64,000 bases of DNA from contig NC_049907.1 of the NCBI RefSeq assembly GCF_001411555.2, forward strand, positions 35,361,866 through 35,425,865. Reading direction: 5' to 3'. The notes under the pieces were generated by a model. That model saw only the letters and a program-made list of their open reading frames with translations, did no database searches and had not been told where the DNA came from. Below are positions 1 to 12,096 of the stretch, one piece after another. A program made the position numbers and the translations under genes. How positions within the stretch are numbered: position 1 is the stretch's first letter; every line of letters starts with the position of its first letter. This DNA is from Juglans regia. Lineage: Eukaryota > Streptophyta > Magnoliopsida > Fagales > Juglandaceae.

Positions 1-189
1 GGAGTTAGAGTAGAACAATCAGAGTCGGAGTCAGAGTCGGTGCGGAGTCGAAGTCGGTACATCACCACCTCCGACTCTGACTCTGACTCCAACTTTTTTA
101 GTTAAAAAAATTCTGACTCTGACTTCAACTCATCGAAGTCGAAGCGGAATCAGTGCGGAGTCGAATTTTTAGATTTTTCCTCAGCCCTA
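1..189. mobile_element. Right end of a hAT-like element (partial)
   Basis: The first 175 bases are built from repeated GAGTCGGAGTC / GACTCTGACTCC motifs on both strands, ending in TCAGCCCTA at 189. Read from the other strand this end is TAGGGCTGA, the kind of terminus seen on plant hAT elements, with subterminal repeats that can pair with each other. The left end lies outside the window, so no target duplication can be checked. Confidence 0.4.
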
Positions 190-371
190 GTAAAGACCTC
201 TGACCAAGTATTTTTAGACAATCTTGCAATCATTTGATCACGCTTTGTATACGTTTAATTATCAATACAATTGTCTTTTTCCTTTGTTGCCTAACCTTGG
301 ATGTTTGTTTCTCCCTTAATGATCTTTTTCCTCTGTTTTTTCTCCTCTCAGCCTAGCATACCTGATGCGAT

Positions 372-620
372 AGATAAGTCAAGTATGTGGAGACACGACA
401 CTTGGCTCCCTTAATCTTCTTGTCGACCTCGTAGACAGAGGCAAAGGTTAAGGCAAGTTTGTGGAGACACGGCACTTGGCTTCCCTTATCTTCTCGCCAG
501 CCTCATAGACTAAGGCAATGGTAAGGCAAGTCTATGGAGACACGACATTTGGCTCCTCTAATCTTCTTGTTGGCCTGGTAGACTGAGGCAAGGGTTAAGG
601 CAAGTCTGTGGAAACATAGC
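372..620. repeat. Tandem array, about 73-bp unit, roughly 3.4 copies
   Basis: Copies of GTGGAGACACGACACTTGGC recur at about 386, 460, 533 and 607, each followed by a TTCTTG...CCTCGTAGAC...GAGGCAA stretch. Spacing is 73-74 bp and copies differ at several positions. The array lies beyond the protease end of the minus-strand gypsy gag remnant and may be part of its 3' untranslated or LTR region. Confidence 0.75.
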
Positions 621-859
621 TATCTTGAGGGTTTAGAGAGAATGAGATATCACGTGCTCCTGAGTCCCTAAGGTAATTTGAGGACATTGAAAGTGCAAGG
701 ACTCTCTCGGGACCCAACAATGTTGAAGCGTGGGGCCTTGATAGGGAAGGAACTGATCTTGAGCGCATTCTCAGACAACCCCTCCAGTGTCAACCCTACC
801 GACTGACTACCTACCCCTCGGGAGCCTACGTTGTGTAGTGGAGAGAACGGGCCCATATT

Positions 860-1480
860 CTACAGGGAGAGAGGCCTGGATGCCTTAGGCTAAGCCCTCA
901 TCTTTGGTCTCCCTGGAGGGCATGAGTTGCCACGTAGTTGAGATGTTTAATAGCATTGGCGTTCCATCGTTGGAGATGGCATAATGTCAGGCAGTCGAAG
1001 GACTAAACCCGATCTCCACCCGAGGAGGAGCCTGGATGCCTTAGGCTAAGCCTGCCCCTTTGGTCGCCCCAAGAAGGTAGTTTACCGGACGGCTGAGAAG
1101 CCAGTCCACACTTTACCATGTGGTGAATATGAGACGTCTAATGTACCGTTGGAAAAAATAAATAAGTTAATCTAACTCATCCTCGATCTACAAGTATAGA
1201 ATTTGCAAACCTGGGCTATTTTGCTGGAGATGTGAGGCGTTAGTCGCTTGGAGTTCTATTTGGTGGAGAAGGAGCACGGCGAGGAGTCTGAGGCGTTACT
1301 CGTTTGTCGTTCCTTTGTTGGATATGGCGTGATGTCGGGCAGTCGTAGGACTAAACCCGGTCTCCACTAAGGGAGCGGTCGGGATGCCTTAGGCTAGGCC
1401 CACCCCTTTGGTCCCCCCGAGGAGGTAATTTTCCAGATAGTTGAGAGGTTGGTCCACTCTTCACCATGATAGGAGTGGGG
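860..1480. repeat. Two copies of a ~350-bp repeat
   Basis: The block with CAGTCG.AGGACTAAACCCG, GGATGCCTTAGGCTA, CCCCTTTGGTC and CACTNTTCACCATG-like motifs occurs near 983-1120 and again near 1334-1466, offset by about 351 bp. A partial third copy (GGATGCCTTAGGCTAAGCC) lies near 877. The copies are diverged. Confidence 0.65.
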
Positions 1481-1995
1481 TAAGTTGTCAGGCAGCCAAG
1501 AGGTTGGACCCACTCTCCCACGTGAGGGAGGTTGGGCCGCCTGTCCACCTATTGATCCTCATGGGGAGGTAAGTTGTCGGGCAGCTTGGGACTGGATTCG
1601 CTCCCACCCGTTGACATCACAAGGAATGTAAGTGTTCGGTCAGGCTAACACTGGGCGGCCAAGTGGCTGGACCTACTCTCCGTCGCGAGAGGGATGAGAT
1701 AGCCTTAAGGCACATCTCGCTCTTTACCTCCCGCAGGGAGGTAAGTTACCGGGCAGTTTGGGACTGGACTCGCTCCCGCCTGTTGACGCTCACGAGGAAG
1801 GTAAGTGTCAGGCAGCCAAGGGTTGGCCCACTCTCCACCACGAGAGGAATAAAGCAGCCTTAGGTGTAACGCATCCCTTCGGTGCGTCGCAGAGAGGTAA
1901 GTAGTCGTCGATAGAGATTTTGTTGATGGAGATACGTTGATGGAGATTATGCTAATGGAGATTATATTGATAGAGATTATGTCGCTGGAGTAAGG
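1479..1995. repeat. Short-period GC-rich tandem repeats
   Basis: GGTAAGTTGTCGGGCAGC-like units followed by CCCACTCTCC or CTCGCTCCC.CC recur near 1479, 1567, 1627, 1740, 1800 and 1897. Two unit types seem to alternate. From 1916 the sequence changes to a run of TGATGGAGATTATG-like ~20-bp repeats. Spurious open frames run through this area because of the repeats; none resembles a protein. Confidence 0.6.
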
Positions 1996-2099
1996 CGTCG
2001 AGATAGGTGAGACGTATTTTAACCCTGAAAAGCCACATTTTCATTAATAGAATTTACACTATCAACATGTAAATATAAATTACAAGTCATAAGGTTCTT

Positions 2100-3981
2100 T
2101 CGAGATAAAACTTCTGCAGATGCCCAACGTCCTATGGGTGTGGATCATGTGCACCCTGCTATCGCTTGGCTTCAACTCTTGCGCGTAGCACTCCCGAACC
2201 AAGACCTATTCTCCTTAAGTTTATCCCGCCCCCTAAGAGGTTGGGAATTTCATCTTCAAGTGGCAGGTCGACGTTACCACCTTTAGATTGTTGAGGGTGG
2301 GTCTACCGATTATGGCGTTGTATGATGAATGAGACTTTACCACCAGGAAGTCGACCATAACGAAGTTCGTCGAGGGGGCACTGCCCACCAAGACGGATAG
2401 TGTGATGGTTCAGACCGGCTAGACCGTATCCCCGGAGGAACCCTTCAATGGCATGGGGGTTGGTTGGAGTTAGGTGGCATCTATCCCCATCCGGATAGAG
2501 GCTTCCCAGAATAGAACGTCTGCAAAGCTACCATTGCCAATAAGGATCCTCCTAGTGGTGAAGTTGGCAACCAACATAGTCACTACTAAGGCATCGTCGT
2601 GCAAATAGAGGACCCCTTTCTCGTCGTCCTCTCCAGAGGAAATGATGGGGGCAGGTTCGTTTCTCCTATACTTGGTGGGGCAACACTCTGCCAAATACAC
2701 TTCTCTGTATCTTGCTCGTTTGGCATGCATATTTCGATTGGATGAGGTTGCGCCTTCACCAGCGAATCCTCCCGCTATGGTTTTGATTTTCCCCAACAGC
2801 AGCCCTTATTGATGTGGTGCGCGGGGGCAATCGTGTTGGGATCCCTGTGCAGCTACAATTTGCCTCGGGCTCCCTTCCCCATTGGCCTTCTGACTCTCTC
2901 CACACTTCTTTCTCGCAATCTCCTCCTCCCCTCCTGCTCTGGTCTCCGGGTAAGAGGGTATCGTGGCCTCGACCACCCATCCTGCTATCTTTCCACCTTT
3001 AAGGAAAGACAATCTTCAATGTTATCAGTGTTGGACCAGCCGATCAAGTCGAAACCCTAGGCGCTTCGCAGGGGCTTCTTCTCTCCTTTTGTCGCGTGGT
3101 CCTTTCTCTGGCTTCTCGCGAGCCTTGCCTCTGGTTGGTGCTTTTTTCCTTTCTTTTCCACTTGTCCAATTCTTTCCTCATCGGCTCGGTCAAGGCCCAA
3201 AGTGTGTACTCGGATTTAATAAAGTTGTCGGTTTGATCCATGAATTGTCGGTAAAGGCCCACTCCTCCTAAAAGTGCTGCCAAAGTTATCTTCTTGTCCT
3301 GGTCATCTGTAGTCATTCATTTTTTGTTGAACCTGGATAGGTATGTCTTCAGACTTTCTTCTTCCCTTTGCTTGATGGTGAGGAGTACGCCGTAGGGCGT
3401 CTTCTTCTCTGGCTAGCCATAAATTGCATGAGGAACAGGCAGACCATTTCCCCAAAGCAGTCTATGCACCTGGGTGCCAAAGACTCAATCCATACTCTCG
3501 CCGACCCCCTCAAGGTCAACAGGAAAGCTCTGCAGGCCACTTCTCCAGGAAAACCATGCAGAGTCATGTGGGCTCTGAAGGTTTCCAGGTGTTCAAGGGG
3601 GTCTCTAGCCCCATCGTACATGTCCATGAGAGGAACCCGGAACTTTGGGGGTAAAGGCACAACCATCACCTCTTCGCTGTAGGGTAGGCCTATACTGATG
3701 AGCAACTAGTCTACTGATGACGATGTGCCCATCTTTCTCGCCATTTCTTCTTATTTCCTTTTAAGGTTATGCAGTTCATCCTGCATGTTTTTTCTTTCTT
3801 CCTCCGCGTCACCCTACCCTCAAGCATTTCTGGATCCTACGTGCTCGTTGTTATTTGGTTTTGCTTCATTTTCTGGCTCGTTGGTGGCTACTCTCAGTGT
3901 CTCATTTTCTTTTCGGAAGGTTTCCACCTCGTTAGTTAGCTTTCCTACCAATTGTTCCATCACGGCGAGCCTCGCTTCCAT
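2100..3981 (-). pseudogene. Ty3/gypsy gag-protease remnant
   Basis: Reading the minus strand from an ATG at 3981, an N-terminal coiled-coil-like gag start (MEARLAVMEQLVGKL) is followed around 3640-3450 by a retrotransposon gag core with the motifs RDPLEHLETFRAHM and GFPGEVACRAFLLTL. Around 2640-2290 lies an aspartic-protease-like region (DDALVVTMLVANFTTRRIL, then YNAIIGRPTLNNLK). The frame breaks repeatedly: stops at about 3706, 3348 and 3043 separate the open pieces. The usual active-site DNGSSAD is altered to GNGSFAD, so the protease would be inactive. No reverse transcriptase follows towards the left; the tandem arrays begin instead. This is a gag-only, deleted or non-autonomous element. 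Confidence 0.8.
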
Positions 3982-4059
3982 GTTTGACTTGCACACTTAA
4001 GAAAATACAGAGAGTGAGAGGCCTTGGTGGAGGCCGGGGAGTCTCTGATACTAAAGTTA

Positions 4060-4650
4060 GTAGTTCTCCTTAGTAGTTCGTCATGAGCTTAGAGGAATCC
4101 AAGAAAGTTCTTCATACCTAGGTGTAAGCTTTTATACTAGGTTTATGGGTGGGGATAACTCACACCTGGCTTCAATGAGTCTATGTCACTTCAACTATTT
4201 AGTTAGCTATAATCTTTTAATGCGGCGTGACTTTTGGGATGGTATCATTAATGCGGTGTAGAGTCTGGGGGGTGGCGCCATTATTGCGGCGTGACTCCCT
4301 AACTCACTTTACCCTGCGGACACTCGCTGTTAAGCCTATCCATGTCTGCTGTCAGGAGATCAAAGGTTCTCCATATTTTCCGAACACTTGCATGCACAGG
4401 TTTCTGAGGGTAGGGTGTCATTGGGGAGGTGTCAGGGCAGCGAGTCTCATCTACCCCTACCGTCCACTTTCCCCATGTGTGGGTTGATTCGTAGGTGGGT
4501 TTTGCTTATGGGTCAAATACTTTACAGATGCCTATTGACTCCTTTTAATGGAGGGTCGTTGGGCTTGGTCTGGTTCTCTGGCTTACTTCCCTATGATCCC
4601 TCGTGGGCTTGCTATACGGGCTGATAGGGGGGAACCCCCTTACACTAACA
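4060..4650 (-). mobile_element. Probable 5' LTR of the gypsy remnant
   Basis: On the minus strand the sequence begins TGTTAGTGTAAGGGGG at 4650 and runs to about 4060. There a TAGTATCAGAGAC stretch resembles a tRNA-Met-type primer binding site just upstream of the gag start at 3981. No second LTR copy is visible to the left, so the boundary at 4060 and the pairing are inferred. The segment contains a short internal repeat (ATGCGGCGTGACT and AATGCGGTGTAGAGT around 4220-4290). Confidence 0.5.
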
Positions 4651-7175
4651 ATAAAATATCGTCGAAAATAGTCTTTTACGAAATAAAAATAATAATACTA
4701 GAACAGAATACACAAAAAACACACAATCATTCATTATATTTCAACCAAAAAACACAATTACACAAGCAAAAAGTTTAAACAAATTACATCTTTATAGAAA
4801 AAATCTGTTCTAGACAAAGAATTTGGTCGTTACAACATAACAGCTGGGGAAACAATTTCACCAACTTAAGATCACATATTAATATTAATTACAACAAATA
4901 AGAAACTAAGATAACATATTAATTGCATAGATCAAAGAAATTGATAGGAGAAGGTTCTCTAAAAAGTTTATATCTGCATGCAATCTTATGGTATTCCCCT
5001 GTCAATTGCTCCTGCCTCAGCATCTTTTGGTTCATAGAATGCTCATACATTATCCAATAATAAGGCTGCACACAACATACGTATATATATTAGAGGGGGC
5101 ATTAGGAAATTGAATAAAATTCCTTTATATATGTATATTATGTTAGAGGCATATATGCACAACCAAAAGATTACTTACGCAAGTTATAGGTAAAACGATG
5201 ACCCATTCTACTATGAACATGTAGAGTAAAAGGGTATAGCATGTCAACAGCAAACCAAAACATAAGTATACACAATCAAAGCAGCACATATGTTTTCAAG
5301 CCTCATGCAGAGCAGGGGCATCATCACCAATGCCCACACATCACCTATATATGTGGAGCAGAGCATGATTGATTGCACAAGCAAAAGCTAGTCTCCAAAA
5401 GCAGAGCATCACCTTTCCACTAGCAGATGAGTTTTCCTTAATTAATGCAACTCTAACTTCCCCCACTTCCCACCTACTCAGACCTATATAATATAATATT
5501 TACTCATTACATCTGTGAAAAATATTACGACAGGGCTATAACGTGCCAACTGTGAAATAATAGCTGGAGAGTAACAGAAAACTCACCCGCTTCCCTCAGT
5601 TGCGATGGCATGGCTTATTTATGAAAAGCATAAGATGTAACTCAACAAACCTGAGCAGTGCGCAGGCATATTAAGTTCTGAAAAATGTAAACTATTACAA
5701 ACTGTGTAGAAACCAACATGAAAGATGAGTTAAAATCTCTTGGGTGCTGTCCAATCGATTGTAAATGAAGCCAAACATACAAAAGTTTAACATTTACCAT
5801 TGACCTTTGATGTGCTTATATCTAGTTGGATATTGACTTATTACTTTAACAATAAGCTGAGTTTTATGCAATTGTCGATCAAGTTTCAAATATCTTTTGT
5901 TTAGCCATGACTTGCTCTGGTAGTATTGCTTTCTTTTCCTTTGTATAATTAATTTTTTCTTAAAAAAAGGCAGAAGTTGAGATGGTGGTAGTGAAGGTGA
6001 AAATGTGATCAGAAAATGGAGTGCATGAAGGATTGGAGAAAATTTTAAAAACTGAAAATGGAGTGCAAGAAAAATTTTTGGGCCAAAAGCCAACTGTGTT
6101 TAATTGGTAGCTCGTCTAAGTAACCCTCTTCTTGTTTGTTTAACCATCCTCCCATCATATGCTAGACTGATTATTATATATGTGTGTCCCTCTTTTCTTC
6201 AATGGAACCATTAATTGTTAGCAAATTAAATGAACCCAAAGTATATTTTATCTAACTCGTATTCAAGTGCATCTCATTCATAAAAATAAAATAAAATAAA
6301 ATACAAAAAAAATCAATAGAATAAAGAAATCTAAAGACTAACTGTAAAAGGCTAGAAGTATCATGAGATTTTAGTGCATATTTGTTAGAATCTAGAGAAT
6401 TATAATATAAATTGAAAGGCCAATTACCTTGATGCAGGTCTATGATTTCTGTCTATACTTCTAAACGAATAAGGAGTATTTCTCAAAAAGGCACAGCCAA
6501 GCACGTCTTAAAACAACTTAATACCCACACAAGTATGACTTGCTCACAATCAAGAGTTAAGCATGACTACTGCTATTACTAGGCCTGGGTCTTGAAATAC
6601 TTTATAGGTTATGCAGCTGGGTGAAGATGACATCAATAGAACCAGCAATTTATTTTACTTCTTAATAAAACGTAAGTATAATCTTATTGAATAATCAGAA
6701 ATAAGGTTTACAGGTTGCATACGAAAGTATTCTATTGTAGATGGCACGCCTTCTTTTATCTAACAACATCCAAAAAATAAGGAATGGCAGAGCAAGGCTT
6801 AATTCTATCGATGAAAACTCCAGCCCTTGAAAATCTGTCTTCATTTTCTTTTTTAATTAAAAGTAATTTTGGGCTATATAGTTACTGCACTAAAAGCGAG
6901 TCCAACAAAAACCTCAAAATCATAACACAAAATCAAAAGACCATTATGTTTAACACTAAAATTCTAAAATATTCAGGAAAAAGCAAACAAAATCTCAAAA
7001 TCAAGATGACCCGATACCTGTTTGAGTTGCTGGTTCTCGTCCAAATCCATATAGGATTTTAACTGTTCACTCGCTGAACCCTAATCAAGGAGCTGGTCCT
7101 CTGTCAAACTTGGTCGAGAGTGAGAGAGACAGAGGACCGGGCTGGGGAAGAAAGAAATAATGGGGGAAAAGTACT
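4651..7175 (-). other. AT-rich segment with unrecognised exon-like pieces
   Basis: No intact gene is visible. On the minus strand a leader-like stretch (7150-7060, containing AACCCTAA) precedes a possible first exon starting MDLDENQQLKQ, with a GT donor near 7020. A possible last exon of about 48 codons lies at about 5075-4935 (PYYWIMYEHSMNQKMLRQE, ending in a stop), preceded by an AG acceptor. I cannot name the gene. The strings AAAAAACACAATTACACAAG near 4747 and AAAAAACAAAATTGCACAAG near 7924 are alike, suggesting two related elements side by side, each carrying a host fragment. Confidence 0.3.
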
Positions 7176-8419
7176 TGTTATCTTGAAACTATTTGTAGCG
7201 GTTCATCATCGCCGCAAGTACTCTAAGTTTGTATTTTAGTATTTATCCAGCAGAATTATTTGCGGCGGCAAAAAGTCGCAGCAAAGAGTATTTTTGTCCA
7301 CTTTTTAGAGGACCTAAAAGTTTTGGTCTAATCCACAGTCCAAGATTTTTTCAGATCGGATCTGACCAGACCGAATAAAAAATAAAAATAAAAATATATT
7401 TTATATATATTATTTATAAATACAAGAAATCAGACATTTTTTAACGCTTAAAATTGTCGCAAATACTCTCAATAATCGCTATATTTGATCATTTGCGGCG
7501 ATTTTTAATTCGCTACCTTTTTGACAAAATAAAAATGCCATTTTTTAACAATTTCAGTGATTAGAGAAAATCTTCGCAAACATTACTATTTCCAGCGATT
7601 TTTCTTCGTTACAACTATCTAAAAAATTGACAAAAATGACCTTTCCATTTTCCATCAAAATCGCTGAAATAAGTCAATTCCGGCAATATACTTCGTCTCA
7701 AAAGGTTAAAATAGCGCCGCAAATAGGTCATTATTTTTTGCAGCAATTTTTAATTATCAACGCAATTATTTATTTCCAGCGGGCAGTTTCGCCACAAATA
7801 TGTTTATGTAACAAAAAAAATTATTTTCAACGAATTTTAGTCGCCAAAAAAGGTGTTTAAGGAAATTTAAAAAAAAAAGCACAATAGAAAAAATATGCAC
7901 ATCTAAATTATATGTTCTTACTCAAAAAACAAAATTGCACAAGTGGGAAGGACAAAACCAGACTTACAAATAATCTAAAAACCAATGACTCTTCTCCAAC
8001 CTGAGGTAATCATGTGAACAAAGATAAAAATTAAAGGAATATGTTGAAGTAGCAAAAGAAACAAAAGAAAAGAATAAACTAACCCTCTTAGCTTTAAGAA
8101 CTTGCTCCCTTCTGGTAGGTTCTATTCCTAATCTTGTGCATGAAACTAGGACAAAGTTTGTTTCTTGCCCAGTCTGCATACATTAGTTATCATATTAAAA
8201 AAACTGAAAATATAGTTATAAGTCATTTTCCCAATATGAAGTTAGCATAAAAAGCTCCCATTGCAACTGATTCTTTTGAGAGATTTCACAAATATGGCTA
8301 AACACATCCTCAGCTCATGACAAATGGTATAAAAGTTAGCTTAATAACTCCATGTGGCTCAGGGTGCACACAATGATTATTCAACATATGATCCATTAAG
8401 CATACACCCAACCTCCAAG

Positions 8420-9610
8420 CTTCCAGGGAAGCAAAATGAAAGATCTTTGTATTTGAGAGGCAGCTCCCAGCAAAGAACTTTGGTTTTGATATCATCATAT
8501 GCCTATCCAATTGACTGAAGAAAAATCAGAACAATAATTTCATGACTGATAACAGCCTTATTGAACACCACATTAGATAACAGAAATTTTTTTTTTATAT
8601 AAGTGAAAAAAAAAAAAAAAAAAGGCAGAAAACTAACCTCAATTTCATATAAGTAAGCCCAATTTTCTTCATTTTTGGATTTTAGAACATCACTTAGTCT
8701 AAAGGTATTCCTGAACAAAGATGCAAACAATATACACTTGATAAGAACTTTTACGCCATTATCAAGTTTAAACAATCACCACCTAATGCTTCAATATCAG
8801 CCTACAGGTTAATATAAAGCACCATAGATCATAATGATGCTAAATGATAAAAAAAAAAAAAAAAAAAATTATCAAGTCTTCACACAGAATACCAACCAGG
8901 CTTAGTAAACTTAGAAATATACAGGAGAACTAAACTCAACAAGAGAATGGGAAAACTCCTAAATCTAGTCCCCAAAAAGTATATGAAAATTATGCTTGAT
9001 ATAATCATCCAATCAAAGGGCTATATTTGAGATCTTTGAAATTGAAGGTTAAGTTTGATCTCGAAAAAATCAACAACCTCAAACGTTCTAATATCAGCTC
9101 ATGGCATTCTTCACAACAGAGCTACATTCCAAGCCTTTCCAATTGACAATATATCGATACACAACCAGTGCACCATCCCATACATCCCTAAATGAAGTTG
9201 AAAGGGAAAAACCAACTAATAGGTAGAGCTTCCCATAAAAACTAACATACCAATCAACAACTTGTTAAGCTTAGTACAATTGCAGATGTCTGCACACACA
9301 AGCAGATTCACTTAAGCCACTTGAACTGAAAATAAACATTAAAAATCAACTCAGATCAACAGTAGCATTAGGTTAAAATAAAAATTTTTAACATGTTCTG
9401 TCAAAGTAAGTTAAACCTTTTGGAAGCTTCTAATTTCTGCCTCAGCTCAGCAATCTCAGCTTCTGCTGCAGCAAGCCTTTGCTAGGATATGGCCTCAGCT
9501 CATTTGCAGTCTTGACTCGTAATTCCAAGTTGCACTCATCAAGAGAGGATTTCAAAGTTTGAACATGGGCCCAAGCCTTATATTCTGAGTCTCTGGCTTC
9601 CATGACATCC
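8420..9610 (-). pseudogene. HUB2: Captured HUB2 (BRE1-type E3 ligase) exons
   Basis: Three consecutive exons of the histone H2B mono-ubiquitination ligase HUB2/BRE1-like 2 can be read. Exon A (9610-9417) encodes DVMEARDSEYKAWAHVQTLK and then the coiled coil ending RQKLEASKR. Exon B (8710-8638) encodes TFRLSDVLKSKNEENWAYL. Exon C (from 8514 down) begins SIG*AYDDIKTK where the family has a GQAYDDMQTQ-like motif. Introns with AG acceptors and GT donors are retained and phases match between A, B and C, so the copy was made at the DNA level, not from mRNA. Exon A has a one-base deletion in the ANEAEA segment and an in-frame TAG; exon C has another TAG. The RING finger is absent, so no ligase could be made. 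Family assignment is from remembered sequence. Confidence 0.75.
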
Positions 9611-10684
9611 CTGCAGATCTTATAAACTTCTAAGAACAGTGACATCATAACACTAAACAAACTAATATATATCACATCATCTGAGCAATCTGTAAAAATA
9701 ATGGAATTGAATGTGCAAAACTTATTTATTTTTATGCAAAATTCAGTTGTAGCATCATATTAACACTACAGAACCAGAACCAACATTATGTAGGTGTTAA
9801 GAAGATAGCAGCATCTTGCAATAATGATCAAGAACATGTAAATTGGACCCTTTCTGAACAAAGATACGATCGATGAGGCTCGATTGATGTATGAGAAGCT
9901 TCAATCTCACCCAAATGTGCAAGTAAGCAAGAACACAAGATAATTCATGTTCAGCTTTCAAGTAACTACTGATTTTATGTCTGTATTTATGGGTGAAGAG
10001 TCAAAGTTACTAAAAGGTTTAAATCTAGCATGGCAGTGTGAATAATGAAAGGTTCAAAGTTACTTATGTCAATGCCTAAGAACTATATTCTGAGTGGGCA
10101 TTTTCTTTTCCTAATCATGGCAACCTTATAGTTTTTAAGTTTAAATTTCCCACCACCAATTAGAAATAGTTCTAGACATATTATGTGGATTTTCTAGAAT
10201 TGATCACACATAACAAGGTATATTCACTTTTCTTTTTTCTTGTTTCTATCTAATAGTCATTGTCAAATTACAACTCTAACAAGCCATGGAGATTATGAAG
10301 TTCACAACAAGCACGCCTTTTTAATCAAGAGCCTCTGTATTATTAGCATAAGGTTCAACCAAATGCACTTGAACAATGTACACCTATCTTCAAAACTTAT
10401 TGCGAGGTCGTACATCACAATCTGAAAATTTGAGAAACCCCCCAAGGCATTCACAAATTGAAAAATCCATGTAAGCACAAAAGAATTTGATGCAACATTT
10501 AAGGAAGCACAACCAAATGTTGCCTTACCTTCATTTTACAACTATAGGGATCTAAATAATTTCAGCAATTGTCATAGATTAGTGTATCTAGTTTACCTTT
10601 GGACCATAGAGCTCGAGCAAGCACTTTGTCTGCAGGTCCTCACCTCTATTTGAAGGTAATGCTGATTTCAAAAAACTAACACAT

Positions 10685-10768
10685 AAGTTATCAATTCTAA
10701 AAGATTGGCTAGATATAACTTATAATAAGTTATCAATTCTAAAAGATTGGCTAGATATAACTTATAAT
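10685..10768. repeat. Perfect 42-bp tandem duplication
   Basis: The 42-bp unit beginning AAGTTATCAATTCTAAAAGA occurs twice in a row (10685-10726, 10727-10768) with no difference, indicating a recent slippage or repair event inside the CACTA-like element. Confidence 0.9.
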
Positions 10769-10839
10769 CCGCAAAATGTATTTAAAAAAAAATACAAAGC
10801 AGAACAACTTTTTGTGTGGAGATCCCATAGCAGATAGTC

Positions 10840-10841
<2 letters not shown>

Positions 10842-10871
<30 letters not shown>
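10842..10871. repeat. (TA)n microsatellite
   Basis: Fifteen uninterrupted TA units. Confidence 0.95.
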
Positions 10872-10873
<2 letters not shown>

Positions 10874-12096
10874 TAGTTAATCTATCAATACTTGGAGAAA
10901 ACTTCTGGAATTTTTTTTAAAAAAAGTAAATTGCATGTTGGTGGATCATAAAATGGAAAATAAAGCTGGTAAAATATGTGAAAAAAGATGTAGCAGCAGA
11001 ACCCAAATTTTAAACCAACCACCCCACCAACTTTTGAACCCTAAAGAAACCCAATTTCACCAATCCAGAACCACAACTCATATGCACAAAACAGACCCAC
11101 AACACAGATGCACTAGAAAGACTCACAACTCATATGCACAAAAAAAAGAACCACAAATGTCTTCTGCACTAAAATGCCACTGCACTAAAATAAAACCACA
11201 TAACAGTCTCAGTTTGTAGTGCGTGCAGTCACAAAGGTAGTAGAATGCACAAAACAGAAGCTGAAGACCACTTCTCTTTCTTTTATATTTTCTTTATAAG
11301 TTTTACTAATTTGAAATATAAAATAGATGTTAAACGCATGTAGAGCATCTGAAGACATGAACCTTATTGTTAAAAAAACAGAGAAATGCACTAAAAATAT
11401 AGAGTAGTTACGATCTGTGATGAGTGAATTTGTGAGTGAAAAACTGAAGTGAGTGTTGCGTGAGCAGAAGAGAAATGGGAGGGAGCTTACCGCTGTGAGA
11501 GATTCTCAGCAGCAACCCAAAATCTTCAAAAAGTAGGAAAAATCCCTAAAACCCATGGACTGCACAAATGAAATTCATTTCACAAAAATTTCATGGGAGT
11601 GGAAATTAACTTGAAGTGAATGTGGGTGTGTTCGTGAGAAGCAGAGAAGGAGAAGGGTCTTACCACCGATCGGCAACTCAGACCTCCAAGAACTCCCACA
11701 AACGTTCGTAGCACCAAACCCACAAGAAATCTACAGTGGAGAGAGAGAGAGAGGGTCTACTGTGAAGGCCCTAGGGTTCGAAGCGAGTAAGAGAGAGAGA
11801 GATACGAAGATGAGTTCTGCGGAATAAAACATTTCGTGCGTTTTGCCGCCCTAGACCAAGTAGCGACGATTTTTAGCCCGTTGCAAGATTTTTTTTTATT
11901 TTTGCGGCGAAAACAATCGCCATAATATAATTAAAAATCACTGTAAATGAGTCTAACTCCATTCAAATCACAAGTCGGGGTTAAAATGTTGCGACGAATT
12001 TCATTTCACTGCAAAAAATGACTTATTGCAGCGATTTTATTTGCAATAGAATAAAAATCATCGCAATAGGTACTTTTTCTTGTAGATTATATAATA

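Larger units (their letters stand above)
7176..12096. mobile_element. CACTA-like element or complex carrying host exons
   Basis: Both flanks (about 7188-7860 and 11830-12096) are dense in subterminal-type repeats such as TTTGCGGCGATTTTTA, TCGCCGCAA and TTGCAGCGATTTTA in both orientations. The middle lacks them. The right edge reads GTACTTTTTCTTGTAG, the complement of the CTACAAGAAAAA found just inside many plant CACTA termini; the terminal CAC itself is not preserved. The left edge is poorly defined. This arrangement suggests a non-autonomous En/Spm-type element. The interior carries HUB2 exons and, around 11400-11820, a leader-like stretch with GA-rich runs. A perfect 42-bp tandem duplication lies at 10685-10768. 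Confidence 0.45.

Noticed and set aside
2809..3682. Several plus-strand frames of 70-100 codons
   Set aside because: Antisense to the gypsy gag remnant, whose minus-strand motifs are clear.
8126..8179. Possible further HUB2 exon (minus, TNFVLVSCTRLGIEPTRREQ)
   Set aside because: Position fits the next exon but similarity to the family is too weak to claim.
9845..9930. Plus-strand exon-like stretch (LNKDTIDEARLMYEKLQSHP) before a GT donor
   Set aside because: Too short and unmatched to any family I know; no acceptor or second exon found. It may be another captured fragment.
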